Part shown: in pieces, positions 20,166 through 30,000 of the stretch
Position numbering within the stretch: the first letter of the stretch is position 1
How the letters are laid out: every line of letters starts with the position of its first letter
The notes under the pieces: model-generated
Database searches by the model: none
Seen by the model: only the letters and a program-made list of their open reading frames with translations
Told to the model about the DNA's origin: nothing
Made by a program: the position numbers and the translations under genes
Assembly: GCA_001800315.1 (NCBI GenBank)
Contig: MGVE01000006.1
Span: 124,001 to 188,000 of the forward strand
Direction: 5' to 3'
Length of the DNA: 64,000 nucleotides
Origin: Elusimicrobia bacterium RIFOXYA2_FULL_47_53
Lineage (GTDB): Bacteria > Elusimicrobiota > Endomicrobiia > Endomicrobiales > XYA2-FULL-47-53

Positions 20166-20699
20166 TCAGGCCGCGTTCCCCGCGCGGTATAAAAGAGCTA
20201 TTATTGTTTTAGAGTCCTTTATCTTTCCCGAAACAACAAGAGACATCGCCTCTTTTAAACTGACGATTTTGGAATCAATAAATTCATCTTCATCCGGATT
20301 TTTCCTTGTTTTTACGAGCCCGTCGGCCTCGTAAATATGCAGCAGCTCGTTTGAAAACGCCGGGGTCGGCCAGTAAGAAATCAGTTTTTTTATCCTGCCG
20401 GCCCTGTAACCGGTTTCTTCCTCCAGCTCTCTTTTCACGCAGTCAACAAAGCTTTCACCCGGCGAAAGTTTTCCAGCGGGTATCTCGTAAGTGATTTTTC
20501 CGACGGGATAACGGTACTGCCTGACAAGAATGATGTTTTTTTTGTCCACAAACGGCAGGACAGCTACCGCCCCGGGATGCTCAAGGTATTCTCTTTTCGC
20601 GATATTTCCGTCGGGCAAAACGATATGGTCGGCGGAAAACCCGACGGCGCGGCCGGAATATATCCTGACTCTTTTATGCAGTTTCTCTTTGAGTTTCAT
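20166..20699 (-). CDS. Nudix hydrolase, ADP-ribose pyrophosphatase type
   Basis: 177 residues. The Nudix box is complete at about residues 76-98: G-x5-E-x7-R-E-L-x-E-E-x-G-Y, seen as GKLSPGESF, then DCVKRELEEETGY. Members cleave nucleoside diphosphates linked to another moiety using Mg2+ bound by the box glutamates. The N-terminal VRIYSGRAVGFSADHIVLPDG and the VRQYRYPVGKITYEIPAGKL segment are typical of the ADP-ribose pyrophosphatase (NudF-like) group, so ADP-ribose is the likely substrate. The gene stands alone on the minus strand, back to back with the NDK gene. Its ATG lies only six bases after a TATAAT box and has no ribosome binding site, suggesting a leaderless transcript. Confidence 0.92.
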   Translation of the reverse strand: MKLKEKLHKRVRIYSGRAVGFSADHIVLPDGNIAKREYLEHPGAVAVLPFVDKKNIILVRQYRYPVGKITYEIPAGKLSPGESFVDCVKRELEEETGYRAGRIKKLISYWPTPAFSNELLHIYEADGLVKTRKNPDEDEFIDSKIVSLKEAMSLVVSGKIKDSKTIIALLYRAGNAA

Positions 20700-20705
20700 G
20701 GTTAG

Positions 20706-20734
20706 ATTATAATTTTATATTTCGCAAAATGCAA
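20706..20734 (-). promoter_or_regulatory. Promoter of the Nudix gene (leaderless)
   Basis: TTGCAT (20729-20734), a 17-base spacer and a perfect TATAAT (20706-20711) on the minus strand. Only CTAACC separates the -10 box from the ATG, placing the expected transcription start at or next to the start codon. Confidence 0.65.
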
Positions 20735-20789
20735 ATTTAACGCCAGCCGGGCGCCTTGCCCCGCGGAGAATTTTCCCGAGTAAAATTCC

Positions 20790-20818
20790 TTGACAAAACA
20801 GGCTCCGTTTAATATAAT
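20790..20818 (+). promoter_or_regulatory. Consensus sigma-70 promoter for ndk
   Basis: TTGACA (20790-20795), exactly 17 bases, then TATAAT (20813-20818): a perfect consensus match. It lies 48 bases before the NDK start and probably also serves the PEP carboxykinase gene. Confidence 0.9.
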
Positions 20819-20866
20819 GACGAACCAAGAAAAACCGTTAAACTGATTCCGCGAAGAGGAAATAAA

Positions 20867-21391
20867 ATGACTGACAAAAATGTTCAGCAGGCGCTGGTCC
20901 TTATTAAACCCGACGGGCTTAAAAAATCACTCACCGGAAACATTCTTACAAAATTATCTGAAGCCAAACTCTGCATTGTCGGCGCGAGAGTGCTTCATGT
21001 TTCCGAAGAGCTTGCCAAAGAACACTACAAGCAGCTTTCCGACAAACCTTTTTTCGGAGAGCTCGTAAAGTATATACGCGGCGGAATACACGGCGAACCC
21101 TACGACAGAGTAATGGCCCTTGTCTATCAGGGCGAAAACGCCATTGACAAACTCCGCAAAATAGCCGGCTCCACCAACCCCGAAGAGGCGGATCCGGTTT
21201 CCATAAGGGGCGCCTACGGAAGGATCACCACGAAAGGCGTTTACGAGAATGTCGTGCACTGCTCGTCTGACCCCGCGGAAGCCGAACGCGAAATCAAGCT
21301 CTGGTTTACGCCCGACGAGATAGCCGCCGATATTTACCCTACCAAGAAAATTGTTCTTGACAAAGTGGAACAAACCGTCTGGGAAAAATAA
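20867..21391 (+). CDS. ndk: Nucleoside diphosphate kinase
   Basis: 174 residues with the NDK fold markers: ALVLIKPDGLKK at the start, HYKQLSDKPFF, GENAIDKLRKIAGSTNPEEA, SIRGAYG and the active-site histidine in ENVVHCSSDPAEAEREI. The enzyme moves the gamma-phosphate between nucleoside triphosphates and diphosphates through a phosphohistidine. It is longer than the usual 140 residues: there is an insertion around residues 70-77 (GGIHGEPYDR), extra residues between the RG motif and the active-site histidine, and a C-terminal extension of about 25 residues. The usual VHGSDS is VHCSSDP here. The start has AGAGG nine bases upstream and a consensus promoter. pckG follows after 103 bases. Confidence 0.93.
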   Translation: MTDKNVQQALVLIKPDGLKKSLTGNILTKLSEAKLCIVGARVLHVSEELAKEHYKQLSDKPFFGELVKYIRGGIHGEPYDRVMALVYQGENAIDKLRKIAGSTNPEEADPVSIRGAYGRITTKGVYENVVHCSSDPAEAEREIKLWFTPDEIAADIYPTKKIVLDKVEQTVWEK

Positions 21392-21494
21392 TCTAAAAAT
21401 TATGGCTGATATAAAAATATCACGGGGAAGGCTACACCCTAAAAAAGGCAAAATCCGCATTTAAATCTGGCATAGCGGTGAAAGGAGAGAAAAA

Positions 21495-23264
21495 ATGGCA
21501 ACGCATCTGGAGCAATGGGTACAAAAACAGGCCGAGCTTACAAAACCGGACAAGATTTACTGGATGGACGGCTCCGAGGCCGAGGCGAAGAAACTCGTGA
21601 AGATCGGCCTTGAAGAGGAAAAAATCAACGGCAACAACATTTTTAAGGAACTCAACCAGAAAGAATATCCTAACGCCTTTTTTCACCGCTCTCACCCGAC
21701 GGATGTTTCCCGGACCGAACACCTTACTTTCGTCTGCGTTCCAAACAAAGAAGACGCCGGCCCCAACAACAACTGGATGGAACCCTCTGAAGGCAAAGCT
21801 AAAATGCTCGGGCTTTTTGACGGCTGCATGAAAGGCAGAACCATGTATGTTATACCCTACACCATGGGCAACCCCGAGTCGCCGTATTCAAAAGCCTGCG
21901 TCCAGCTTTCCGATTCCGCCTATGTAGCGGTCAGCATGAGAATAATGACCAGGGTCGGCAGACAGGCGACAGACAAGATCGGCAACAGCGAAAATTTCGC
22001 CAAGAGCCTGCACTCCATCGGCGACCTGAACCCCGAGAGAAGATTTATAATGCACTTCCCTGAAGAAAACCTTATAATGAGTTTCGGTTCCGGTTACGGC
22101 GGAAACGCCCTGCTCGGAAAAAAATGCTTCTCGTTAAGGATTGCTTCGGCTCTGGGCAAAAAGGAAGGCTGGCTCGCGGAGCACATGATAATCATCGGCG
22201 TGGAGTCTCCCGACGGCAAAGTGACATATTTCCTCGGAGCTTTCCCGTCGGCCTGCGGTAAGACAAACCTCGCCCTGCTTGACCCTGTGCTTAAGGGCTA
22301 CAAGGTGCGCACACTCGGCGACGATATAGCATGGATAAATGTCGGCAAAGACGGCAGGCTCTATGCTATCAATCCGGAGATGGGCTTTTTCGGGGTCGCG
22401 CCAGGCACCGGCGACAAGACAAACCCGATAATGATAAAAACTCTTAAGAACAACAAATATTTTCCGACACTTTTTACCAATACCGCCATAGACAACGACA
22501 CCAATACCCCCTGGTGGGAAGGCCTAAGCGATAAAACTCCGGAAAACCTGACGGACTGGCAGGGAAACAAATACGACGCCTCGTCGGGTAAACCTGCGGC
22601 TCACCCGAACTCAAGGTTTACCGTTTCGGCGTTAAACTGCCCCTCAATGGCGGAAGAATTTAACTCTCCGCAGGGCGTTCCCATTTCCGGGATTATATTC
22701 GGCGGAAGAAGAAAAACAACCATTCCTCTTGTATACGAAACGAAGAGCTGGGATGAAGGAGTTTTCGCGGCTTCCATAATGGGCTCTGAAACGACCGCGG
22801 CCGCGGCCCATCAGTCCGGCGTAGTCAGGCGCGACCCGATGGCGATGCTTCCTTTCTGCGGATATAATATGGGCGACTATTTCAAGCACTGGCTTGGCTT
22901 CGGCAAAAAAGTGAAACACCTGCCGAAAGTATTTATGGTCAACTGGTTTAGAAAAGGCGAAGACGGCTCGTTCCTCTGGCCGGGATTCAGGGAAAATTCC
23001 AGAATATTAAAGTGGATGATAGACAGGATAGAAGGGAAAGCCGGCGCCAAGGATACCCCGATCGGCCTCATGCCAAAAGACGGGGAACTGGACCTCTCCG
23101 GGCTGGATATTCCAAAAGCCAGTATGGATAAACTGCTTGAGGTCAATAAAACCGAGTGGGCTGCCGAGATACCGGACATTGAAAAGTTTTATTCGCAGTT
23201 CGGAGACAGGGTTCCCGCGGAGCTCAAGAAACAGCTTGAAGAGTTAAAAAAGAAATTCGCGTAG
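21495..23264 (+). CDS. pckG: Phosphoenolpyruvate carboxykinase (GTP)
   Basis: 589 residues, the usual size of the GTP-dependent family. It interconverts oxaloacetate and GTP with PEP, CO2 and GDP, a gluconeogenic or anaplerotic step in the cytosol. Visible signatures are the P-loop FPSACGKTNLALL at about residues 250-262, the metal-binding LGDDIAW, NPEMGFFGVAPGT, the substrate-binding GSGYGGNALLGKKC near residue 198, and FGGRRKTTIPLVYE. The N-terminal YWMDGSEAE and RSHPTDVSRTE segments also match. AAAGGAGAG precedes the ATG. A strong intrinsic terminator lies just downstream, so ndk-pckG is probably one short transcript. Confidence 0.97.
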   Translation: MATHLEQWVQKQAELTKPDKIYWMDGSEAEAKKLVKIGLEEEKINGNNIFKELNQKEYPNAFFHRSHPTDVSRTEHLTFVCVPNKEDAGPNNNWMEPSEGKAKMLGLFDGCMKGRTMYVIPYTMGNPESPYSKACVQLSDSAYVAVSMRIMTRVGRQATDKIGNSENFAKSLHSIGDLNPERRFIMHFPEENLIMSFGSGYGGNALLGKKCFSLRIASALGKKEGWLAEHMIIIGVESPDGKVTYFLGAFPSACGKTNLALLDPVLKGYKVRTLGDDIAWINVGKDGRLYAINPEMGFFGVAPGTGDKTNPIMIKTLKNNKYFPTLFTNTAIDNDTNTPWWEGLSDKTPENLTDWQGNKYDASSGKPAAHPNSRFTVSALNCPSMAEEFNSPQGVPISGIIFGGRRKTTIPLVYETKSWDEGVFAASIMGSETTAAAAHQSGVVRRDPMAMLPFCGYNMGDYFKHWLGFGKKVKHLPKVFMVNWFRKGEDGSFLWPGFRENSRILKWMIDRIEGKAGAKDTPIGLMPKDGELDLSGLDIPKASMDKLLEVNKTEWAAEIPDIEKFYSQFGDRVPAELKKQLEELKKKFA

Positions 23265-23286
23265 CGGTACTCAGCGCATATAAATA

Positions 23287-23316
23287 AAAAAGAGCCTGTA
23301 TTATGGGCTCTTTTTT
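23287..23316 (+). terminator. Intrinsic terminator after pckG
   Basis: AAAAAGAGCC (23287-23296) pairs perfectly with GGCTCTTTTT (23306-23315) across a 9-base loop, and the T-run continues. It begins 22 bases after the pckG stop. Confidence 0.92.
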
Positions 23317-23335
23317 ATTTTGTGATTACGGCATT

Positions 23336-24080
23336 TAAAGTCAATTGAAAAACCCCTTTCGTGTTGTCATCTATAGAAAAGTGAGATTGCTTCTCTCCCT
23401 TCGGGAGATCGCAATGACAACCTTTTCTGGATTCCGGACTGAACGGTTCCGGAATGACGGCAACAGCGAGATCCTGTTACGGCTGACTCAGGATGACGAC
23501 ACAAACACAACACCAGCCGAGCCAGCTCGGCGACTACAAGAGCGACGGGAAATTATATTTGTTGATTTTTGTGTTTCATTGCGAGGGGCGAAGCGCTTTT
23601 CACCCCCTTTCGGACTGTTTATGCGCCGATTATTTTTTGGGAATTAAGCGAGGACTGTTTGACAGGGCGCTCACATCTCGCGCCCGTTGCCAACCCTGCG
23701 CAACTTAATCGTTGCGCGGCAACTACAGATTCCAAAAAATATGAGGCAAATAGTCCGCGGGGCGAATGTCCGCACGAATAAGTGCGGACTGCCCATGAGG
23801 ACGCCGAGATGGAGAGGCGTCGTGTTTCTTTCTAACTTTCTTTGCACATCCAAAGAAAGTTAAGACGGGGTGCTGGGGCAAAAGCCCCGCGAGAAACGCC
23901 GTCCGGCAGGAAAACAGATTCCGAGCGTTAACGACAATGGACGACAACGCAAGGTCAACATCAGCCGAGCAAGCTCGGCAACTACAAAAAAAAGGATGAC
24001 GGCTACAAAAAAGAAAGGAATATCGGTTCTTGCGGATTTTCACTTACAGCTTAACGCTTATCCCCTGCCACTGAACATAA
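23336..24080. repeat. Repeat-filled intergenic region
   Basis: About 740 bases with no credible gene. Contents in order: a TCAATTGAAAAA element end (23336-23352); a GTCAT/ATGAC hairpin with AGATTGC arms (23363-23420); a TGGATTCCGGA/TCCGGAATGACG hairpin (23428-23460); a CAGCCGAGCCAGCTCGGCGA unit (23515-23534) repeated as CAGCCGAGCAAGCTCGGCAA near 23958; a hairpin GTCCGCAC/GTGCGGAC (23768-23790); and a CTTA-type repeat (24040-24062). The short frames here read through these repeats in every phase and look spurious. It lies between two convergent transcription units. Confidence 0.65.
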
Positions 24081-24087
24081 AACGGCA

Positions 24088-27000
24088 TTATCCCGCGGTA
24101 AGCATGGATTTGAAGTACTCGGCGGATATTTTCGTTCCATCCTCAACCATGTCCCTGAACTCCTGCTTCTTCATTCCCGGCAGGTCTTGCCCGAGCACGG
24201 TGACGGCATCCGCGATTTCTCCGGCTGTAAAATCCTTTTCTGAAGGCGCTACCAGCACAAAGGGTTTCATTCCGTTTACCACTATTTCGTTTATTACTTC
24301 CGCGGCTGACCGCAACCTGTTTCCTGCGACTGTCAGATACAGTTCGGAATCGGTTGCCCTCGGAAGGCTATTTGCTATCTCAGCCGGCGCCCCGCCGGCT
24401 TTGGCGGCGGCTGCAGCAAAGTTCTTCAACATTTCGGCGCTGCCTCCGGTTTTTACTTCCTCGTATACGGCGGTTACCTCGCGCTCGCGGTCCGCAACGC
24501 TTAAAAGACGCGCCACGACGGGCAGAAGTTTAATTTTATCTTCAACCGGCAGGTTTTTGTCAAGCGAAAGCCGCGCGCCCTCGTAAACAAGATTCCTTGA
24601 AAGTTCCACAAGGTAATTTTCCAGCGCGGCGCGCTCATCCTGAGCGATCCCTCTTATGCCATTTTCGTCCTCAATTCTTGCCAGGAGCCCGGATGAAACC
24701 ATTCCGTGCAGTATGCCGGCTATGCGGGCGAGATGAAGTTTTTCGTCCGCTGAATTATCGCTTAAGGCCAGTGCCACGAACTCGTCGTCTATTGTCCCCG
24801 CGACGGATTTTTCTAAATGCATGCTGTTAATAAGATCAATCAGTATTTTATTCCTGGTTCTGATATCCGCGCCGCCCAGCGCGTCTCTTATGACATCAAG
24901 GGCGACGATAACAGCAGGACCCTCATATTTTTTGTCGCTAAACAGCTTTGAAGCACGGTAGAAAAGCGCGTCAAAGTTTTTCACGACCGCGGCTTTGCCG
25001 GCGGCGAACCTGCGGCCTTCATCAAACATTCCCTCTACGGTGCTGACACGGCTCATAGGAGTATAATCCCTGATTATTTCAAAAATTGCCGCGAGGTCAA
25101 AACCGCCCTCCGGGTCGGTGTAACGGGCCAGCTCCACATCTCCCGAGCTTAAGGTTCCGCCGGCTTCAAATACCGCGGACTCAACCCCGCTTTTAAGCAT
25201 CGCCTTCATCGCCAGAGCGGCGTGCCTGCCGGCGCGGCCCGTGTTAATATAGGGGGAGGCTCCCGCGGTTTTTATCGCCGTTAACTTTGAAGCTATCAAC
25301 GCGCCGGCTTCTTTCTCGGCCATGCCATTGATGCCGTCTTCGGTCAGGTCCAGCGCGGCAAACGCTTCCAGTTCATTGTATTTTGCGGCCTCGCCCGCCA
25401 GCTCGGTCCGGCAGTTGATCATAATTTTTCTGTCAAAGGGAACTTTTTCGCTTAAAAATGCGCTGTGAAGGTCGGACAGGAAAGAAGCGCCTGACGCGAA
25501 ATCCATGCCCGAGATATCTATCCTCACGCAGGGAACGGTTTTGAGCCAGAATAAAACCGTATCTATGGCGCGCGCCGCCTCCAGGCCCTCCCGCGGCCTC
25601 CCCAGGTCAAGAATAAAAGTCGCGCCGAGTTTATCCATTTCTTCAACAAGCGAAACCAGCTGCCAGAGCGCCAGGTTCTCAAGCAGTTCAGCCTTTCTGT
25701 CCGATATGCTGAAATGAGAGGATCCGTTTTCACTTAACCGCGCTATAATCTTTCTGTTCAACCCGACGGATAAGGCTATGTCGGCGAAATCCGAGACTAT
25801 TTTTTCAATTGACCGCAAAGTATCGCTTTCCACGACAGCGCCGTTATTTTTTTCAAGGCCCCGATATTGGGACCTCAGAGACTCAAGCGCAGCCCTCTGC
25901 GCCGGAGAAAACCTTAACGCCAGCCCTTTCTCGCGGAACAGAATATCTATTTCGCGTGCGATATCAATATTCTTAGGGTCAATAGAGGGGGCTCCGAAGC
26001 TTCTTTCCCCCTCCGGCGAACCTGCATAGGCGCCAAACCTCGAGACAAGGCTTTGGGAAGATTTTTTTACCCTCTCAAGTACGCCCGAGAATCCGCCCGC
26101 CGAGAGAGCCGAGTCAAACATCACTATCGGTTCGGTCATCCACGGCTGGCGACCGTTTCTCTCATCGCTTTTTCTGAGGCCTTCGGCCGGTGTTGCGTTT
26201 ATTGCCGCGAGCTCCCGGGCCATTGATTCAAAATATTCCGTTTCCCGAGTTAGCGCGCCCCTGAAATCCCTGATCACTATCTTTCTTTCTTTTTGGCCGG
26301 CGGCAAAAAATATCGGTTTAATAACTGATATAACGGGATGCGCCGTTTCAACCGACCAGACATCGCCTCCGAGCCCCCTGGCAGCAAACCAATCCTCCAG
26401 CGGTCCCCGCCTGTTTTTCTGTTCAACAATCGCGGCGATGGCGGCCGCCATATATTCCGCGGCAAGAGCGCCGTCATCAGACGATTCGGAGGAATGCCCG
26501 CGCGACACAGAATCTATCGCTTTTCTGATTTCGTCCGCCTTTTCAAGCGACAGGGAGGGCTGGTATATCTCTTCAATATCCGCTGGCGCGACAAAAAGCG
26601 CAATGCCGTTGCCGATCTTTCTGTATCTTATTTCCGAGAGAATTTTTATCCGGCCGCCGGGCGCTGACGGCTCAGGCATGCCCACTTCAATAAGCCTGGG
26701 AGCCCGCGGATCGTCTGAGATATCGCGGACGCCGGCTATGTTTCTGCCTAAACCCGGGCTGACCGCTATGGCGCCGGACCCGAAAACGCTTCGCCGCTGA
26801 ATGTCCTGCTGTATTTTGTTTATATCACCGGCCTGTCCTGGCAAATATCCTAAAATTGATGTCTTGCCGGCGGCCGAACGCGTCTCGGAGATATTTTGAA
26901 TTACCACTGCCGTGGCCGCCTCTGCCGCCGCGGAAAGGCCGGTCTTTTTCATCGTCACGCTGTCAGCTGCGGCCTTCACGGCGTCAAAAGCTCCGGCAAG

Positions 27001-30000
27001 CTTTGTGCCCGATTCTTCAGGAGCATACATCCAGAACCTGCCGCGGTCGGCTGACACCGCCGACATCGGGAGTAACACCACGCCGAGGTAATGATATATG
27101 TAAGGGTGATGGCTCCTTGTCTGGGCTTTGATTTCAAACTGGTCGGCCGAAGTATCAAGAATATACTCATTGCCGGATATGTTGACGATAGTGTAATGGT
27201 GGTCGTAAAGATTTCTGCCTTTAGGAGACACTATATTTCTGCTGACTCCTTTTCTGTAGCCAAGGCTATGCTTTTCAAGAATGCCCTGGACTCGCTCGGC
27301 GAAAAGACTGCATTCAAAACCCTCCCAAATTCCCTTCCAGTTCTTGATATATTCCAGCTTATCATTTTCCATTTCGGAAAGAACCTTTATCCAATTGGCA
27401 AGCTCTCCCTGATTCCGGCCGCTCAAACCGCTCCTGACCTGTTCCCGGGCTATGCGCGCGAACTCGTCCGGCGCCGAATCAGTGTACTTTTTGTATTCAC
27501 CGGTAAAAACTTCCATGGGTATTTCGGAATCCCCGGGGAAAAGCCTGTAGGGAGCCAGAGTATCGGCGCTCACATTAACCGGCCGGATGGCCTCGCCCGC
27601 CGCAACATTTTCCGTAGCTTGAGCGGGAGCCCGGCCCTGAGTTTTCTGTTTTACCCAGAGCTCAACATACCAGCCGTACTTCTGGTCCAGCGAGTCTTTG
27701 TACTCCGAGTACTTGTCGTTTATGTCCCTGTTTGCCTGCTCCATGCGGTAACCGCGTCCGCCCTCTGACCAGCGGCGGGTAATATTTGACCAGTAGGAGT
27801 AAGTCAGGTTTGAGTAAGTTACGGGGCTGACTAAAATGAATTTTTCTATTTTGTCGGAAATCACTTCAATAAACTGATCCAGCGAATCGGCTGCCTGACG
27901 GCCCTTCAGGGTTAACGCGGATTTCTGATAATAGAAATCCGGCCGGCTGTTTAGAAACTCCGATAGCTCCGCGTTATACTCCCCGGGATAAGTGATATCG
28001 CTTTTCACGAATGTTATTTTTCTCTCTCTGGCCTTTTCACCCGGGTAAGCCCATGGGAATGTAAGCTCCACATTGCCGTAACTGTTCCGGCTGAAATTAA
28101 TGTCTTTTGCGTCAACTCCAAGCATCTTTAAATCAAGGACGACCAGTGACGGGAAATCCTTTTCAATGTGATGCCGGTTCCACAGGTTGTTCAAAAACCG
28201 GCTGAGCAGTTCCTTAAAATATTTTGATTCAATTTCGCCATATTTCCCGGATTTTATCCTGTTCAGGTTATCGGCATTAAAACTCTCCGGATCTATGGCA
28301 AGGTCAACGAACATCATTTCCGAGGCGTCGGTTGATAACAGCGCGGTTGTCATGTCGGGACCGGAGGCGCCGTAAATGCCTCTTAGCGGAAGCCCCTGCG
28401 GGTTAATCTTATTTCTGTTGGCTACGCAGTAGGCCGCCTGAGCCGGAGAAATTATGCCTCTTTTTATAGCTGTGATATGTTCAATATCAACCCCATCGGC
28501 CATAGGCCATTTTTCCGCCGGGACGCTGTTTTCACGGGGCGAAATACTTTCCTTTTCGCCTTTCGCAGCATCATTGCCAGAGGCTGCTCCGGAAGCGGCG
28601 CCGCCTTCAATATATTTCTTTACATCGCCGACTATTTCCTCAAGCCTCGCGCGCATAATTTCTACTTCCCGAGGATGCTGTTCGCGCCACTCAATAACTT
28701 CTTCCTTGAATGTTTTTCGCATCAGCAGGTCGTTATGTATCGTAAAATATTTTGTAATACTTTCAGCGCCCCACTCCCCTAAAAGCGGCGCCAGTCTTTC
28801 CAGGTAAACACTATTAAGATATTCATCATCACCGAGATAATGGTTTGATATTACCGCGTGAATAAGCTGAACCGCGGGCAGTATTCTGTCTGCATTTTCA
28901 ATGTCTCCGTAACCGTATTCAACGCGGTAGTAGTCTTGTTTATTCCCGGTTTTTGAGTCATCCGAAGCGGTGAACCGGCTGAGCCTCTCATTGGTAAGTA
29001 TATTGGCAACCTTTGAGGTTTTCTTGTTTCTGATCCTTTCGTCGCTGACATAGGACATGACAATGCCGTACATCAGGAGGCGGGCATCCGATTCAAACGG
29101 TTCCTTTATGACACTCCTGTAACGCCGGTAAGGAATGCCCATATTTACCTGAACAGAAACTATATCCCTGATTTTCTTATTTTTGTTCAGCTCATTGAGC
29201 GCGAGTTCCTGGACCCGGTAACTGCTTGAGGGCTTAAACGGATATTCATAGAACATCTTTTCTTGGTCCATGTCATCTGGAGCTATGCCGACAAAACTCC
29301 CGGGATGCTCGTTATTTTCCGTCTTAAACTCAACTTCCAGGCCTATCGGGTCAACAAATTTATACTGCTGTTCGGAATTTATTATTTCTTCTTTCAAATT
29401 GCCTGGCAATCCGGATGACAGCAAAGCGTCGGCCATGGGAGAAACGGTTTTAGTCCTGATTTCGTCAATACTGAAGCCAAAGGAAGGTTTGAGAGCGGTT
29501 AAACCGAGATTTTTCCATATGCTCTGAAGTGCGGGCGTTGAAAGACTGTACATCATATCGTGGGTTGTTACGGCAACCGCGAGGAGGGATTTTAGAACCA
29601 GGCGCGGGAGCGCCGCCCAGAGCGTGGATTTGTTCTCCAGGGTTTCTATAAGTTTTTCAATGGGATCTTTTGCGTCATAAACGGCCCACAGGAAGAGAGC
29701 CGCAAAACCGATATGCGTCAGCAAAGCCATGCCGCCCGCCGAGGCAAAGGCAAGGCCGGCAAAACTAACTGACTTTGCAATTCTTGACGATTTATTGTTG
29801 GACTCTATTTTTTCACGGACTAACTCAAGTTTTCTTTTTAGCTCCCATTGCCTTGCCTCGTTTAGCTCGCCGGCTTCCAGAGCCTCCACATCTTCCATCA
29901 TGGTTTCGTAATCATAACCCAGTTCGTCAATCGCTGTTCTCACCGCATCGTACTGCTCTATCATATCGGCCTGATCAGCCGGGTCCGGCATTTTTTCATC

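Noticed and set aside
23345-23853. Several 60-100-codon frames between pckG and the giant chimeric gene
   Set aside because: They read through dispersed hairpin repeats in several phases on both strands and have no ribosome binding sites.
23515-23982. Possible CRISPR array from repeated CAGCCGAGC units
   Set aside because: Only two copies, about 440 bases apart and without regular spacers.
23870-24586. 238-codon plus-strand frame
   Set aside because: Two thirds of it is antisense to the well-supported C-terminal part of the 5403-residue gene, and the rest is repeat sequence; Ser-rich composition is typical of a shadow.
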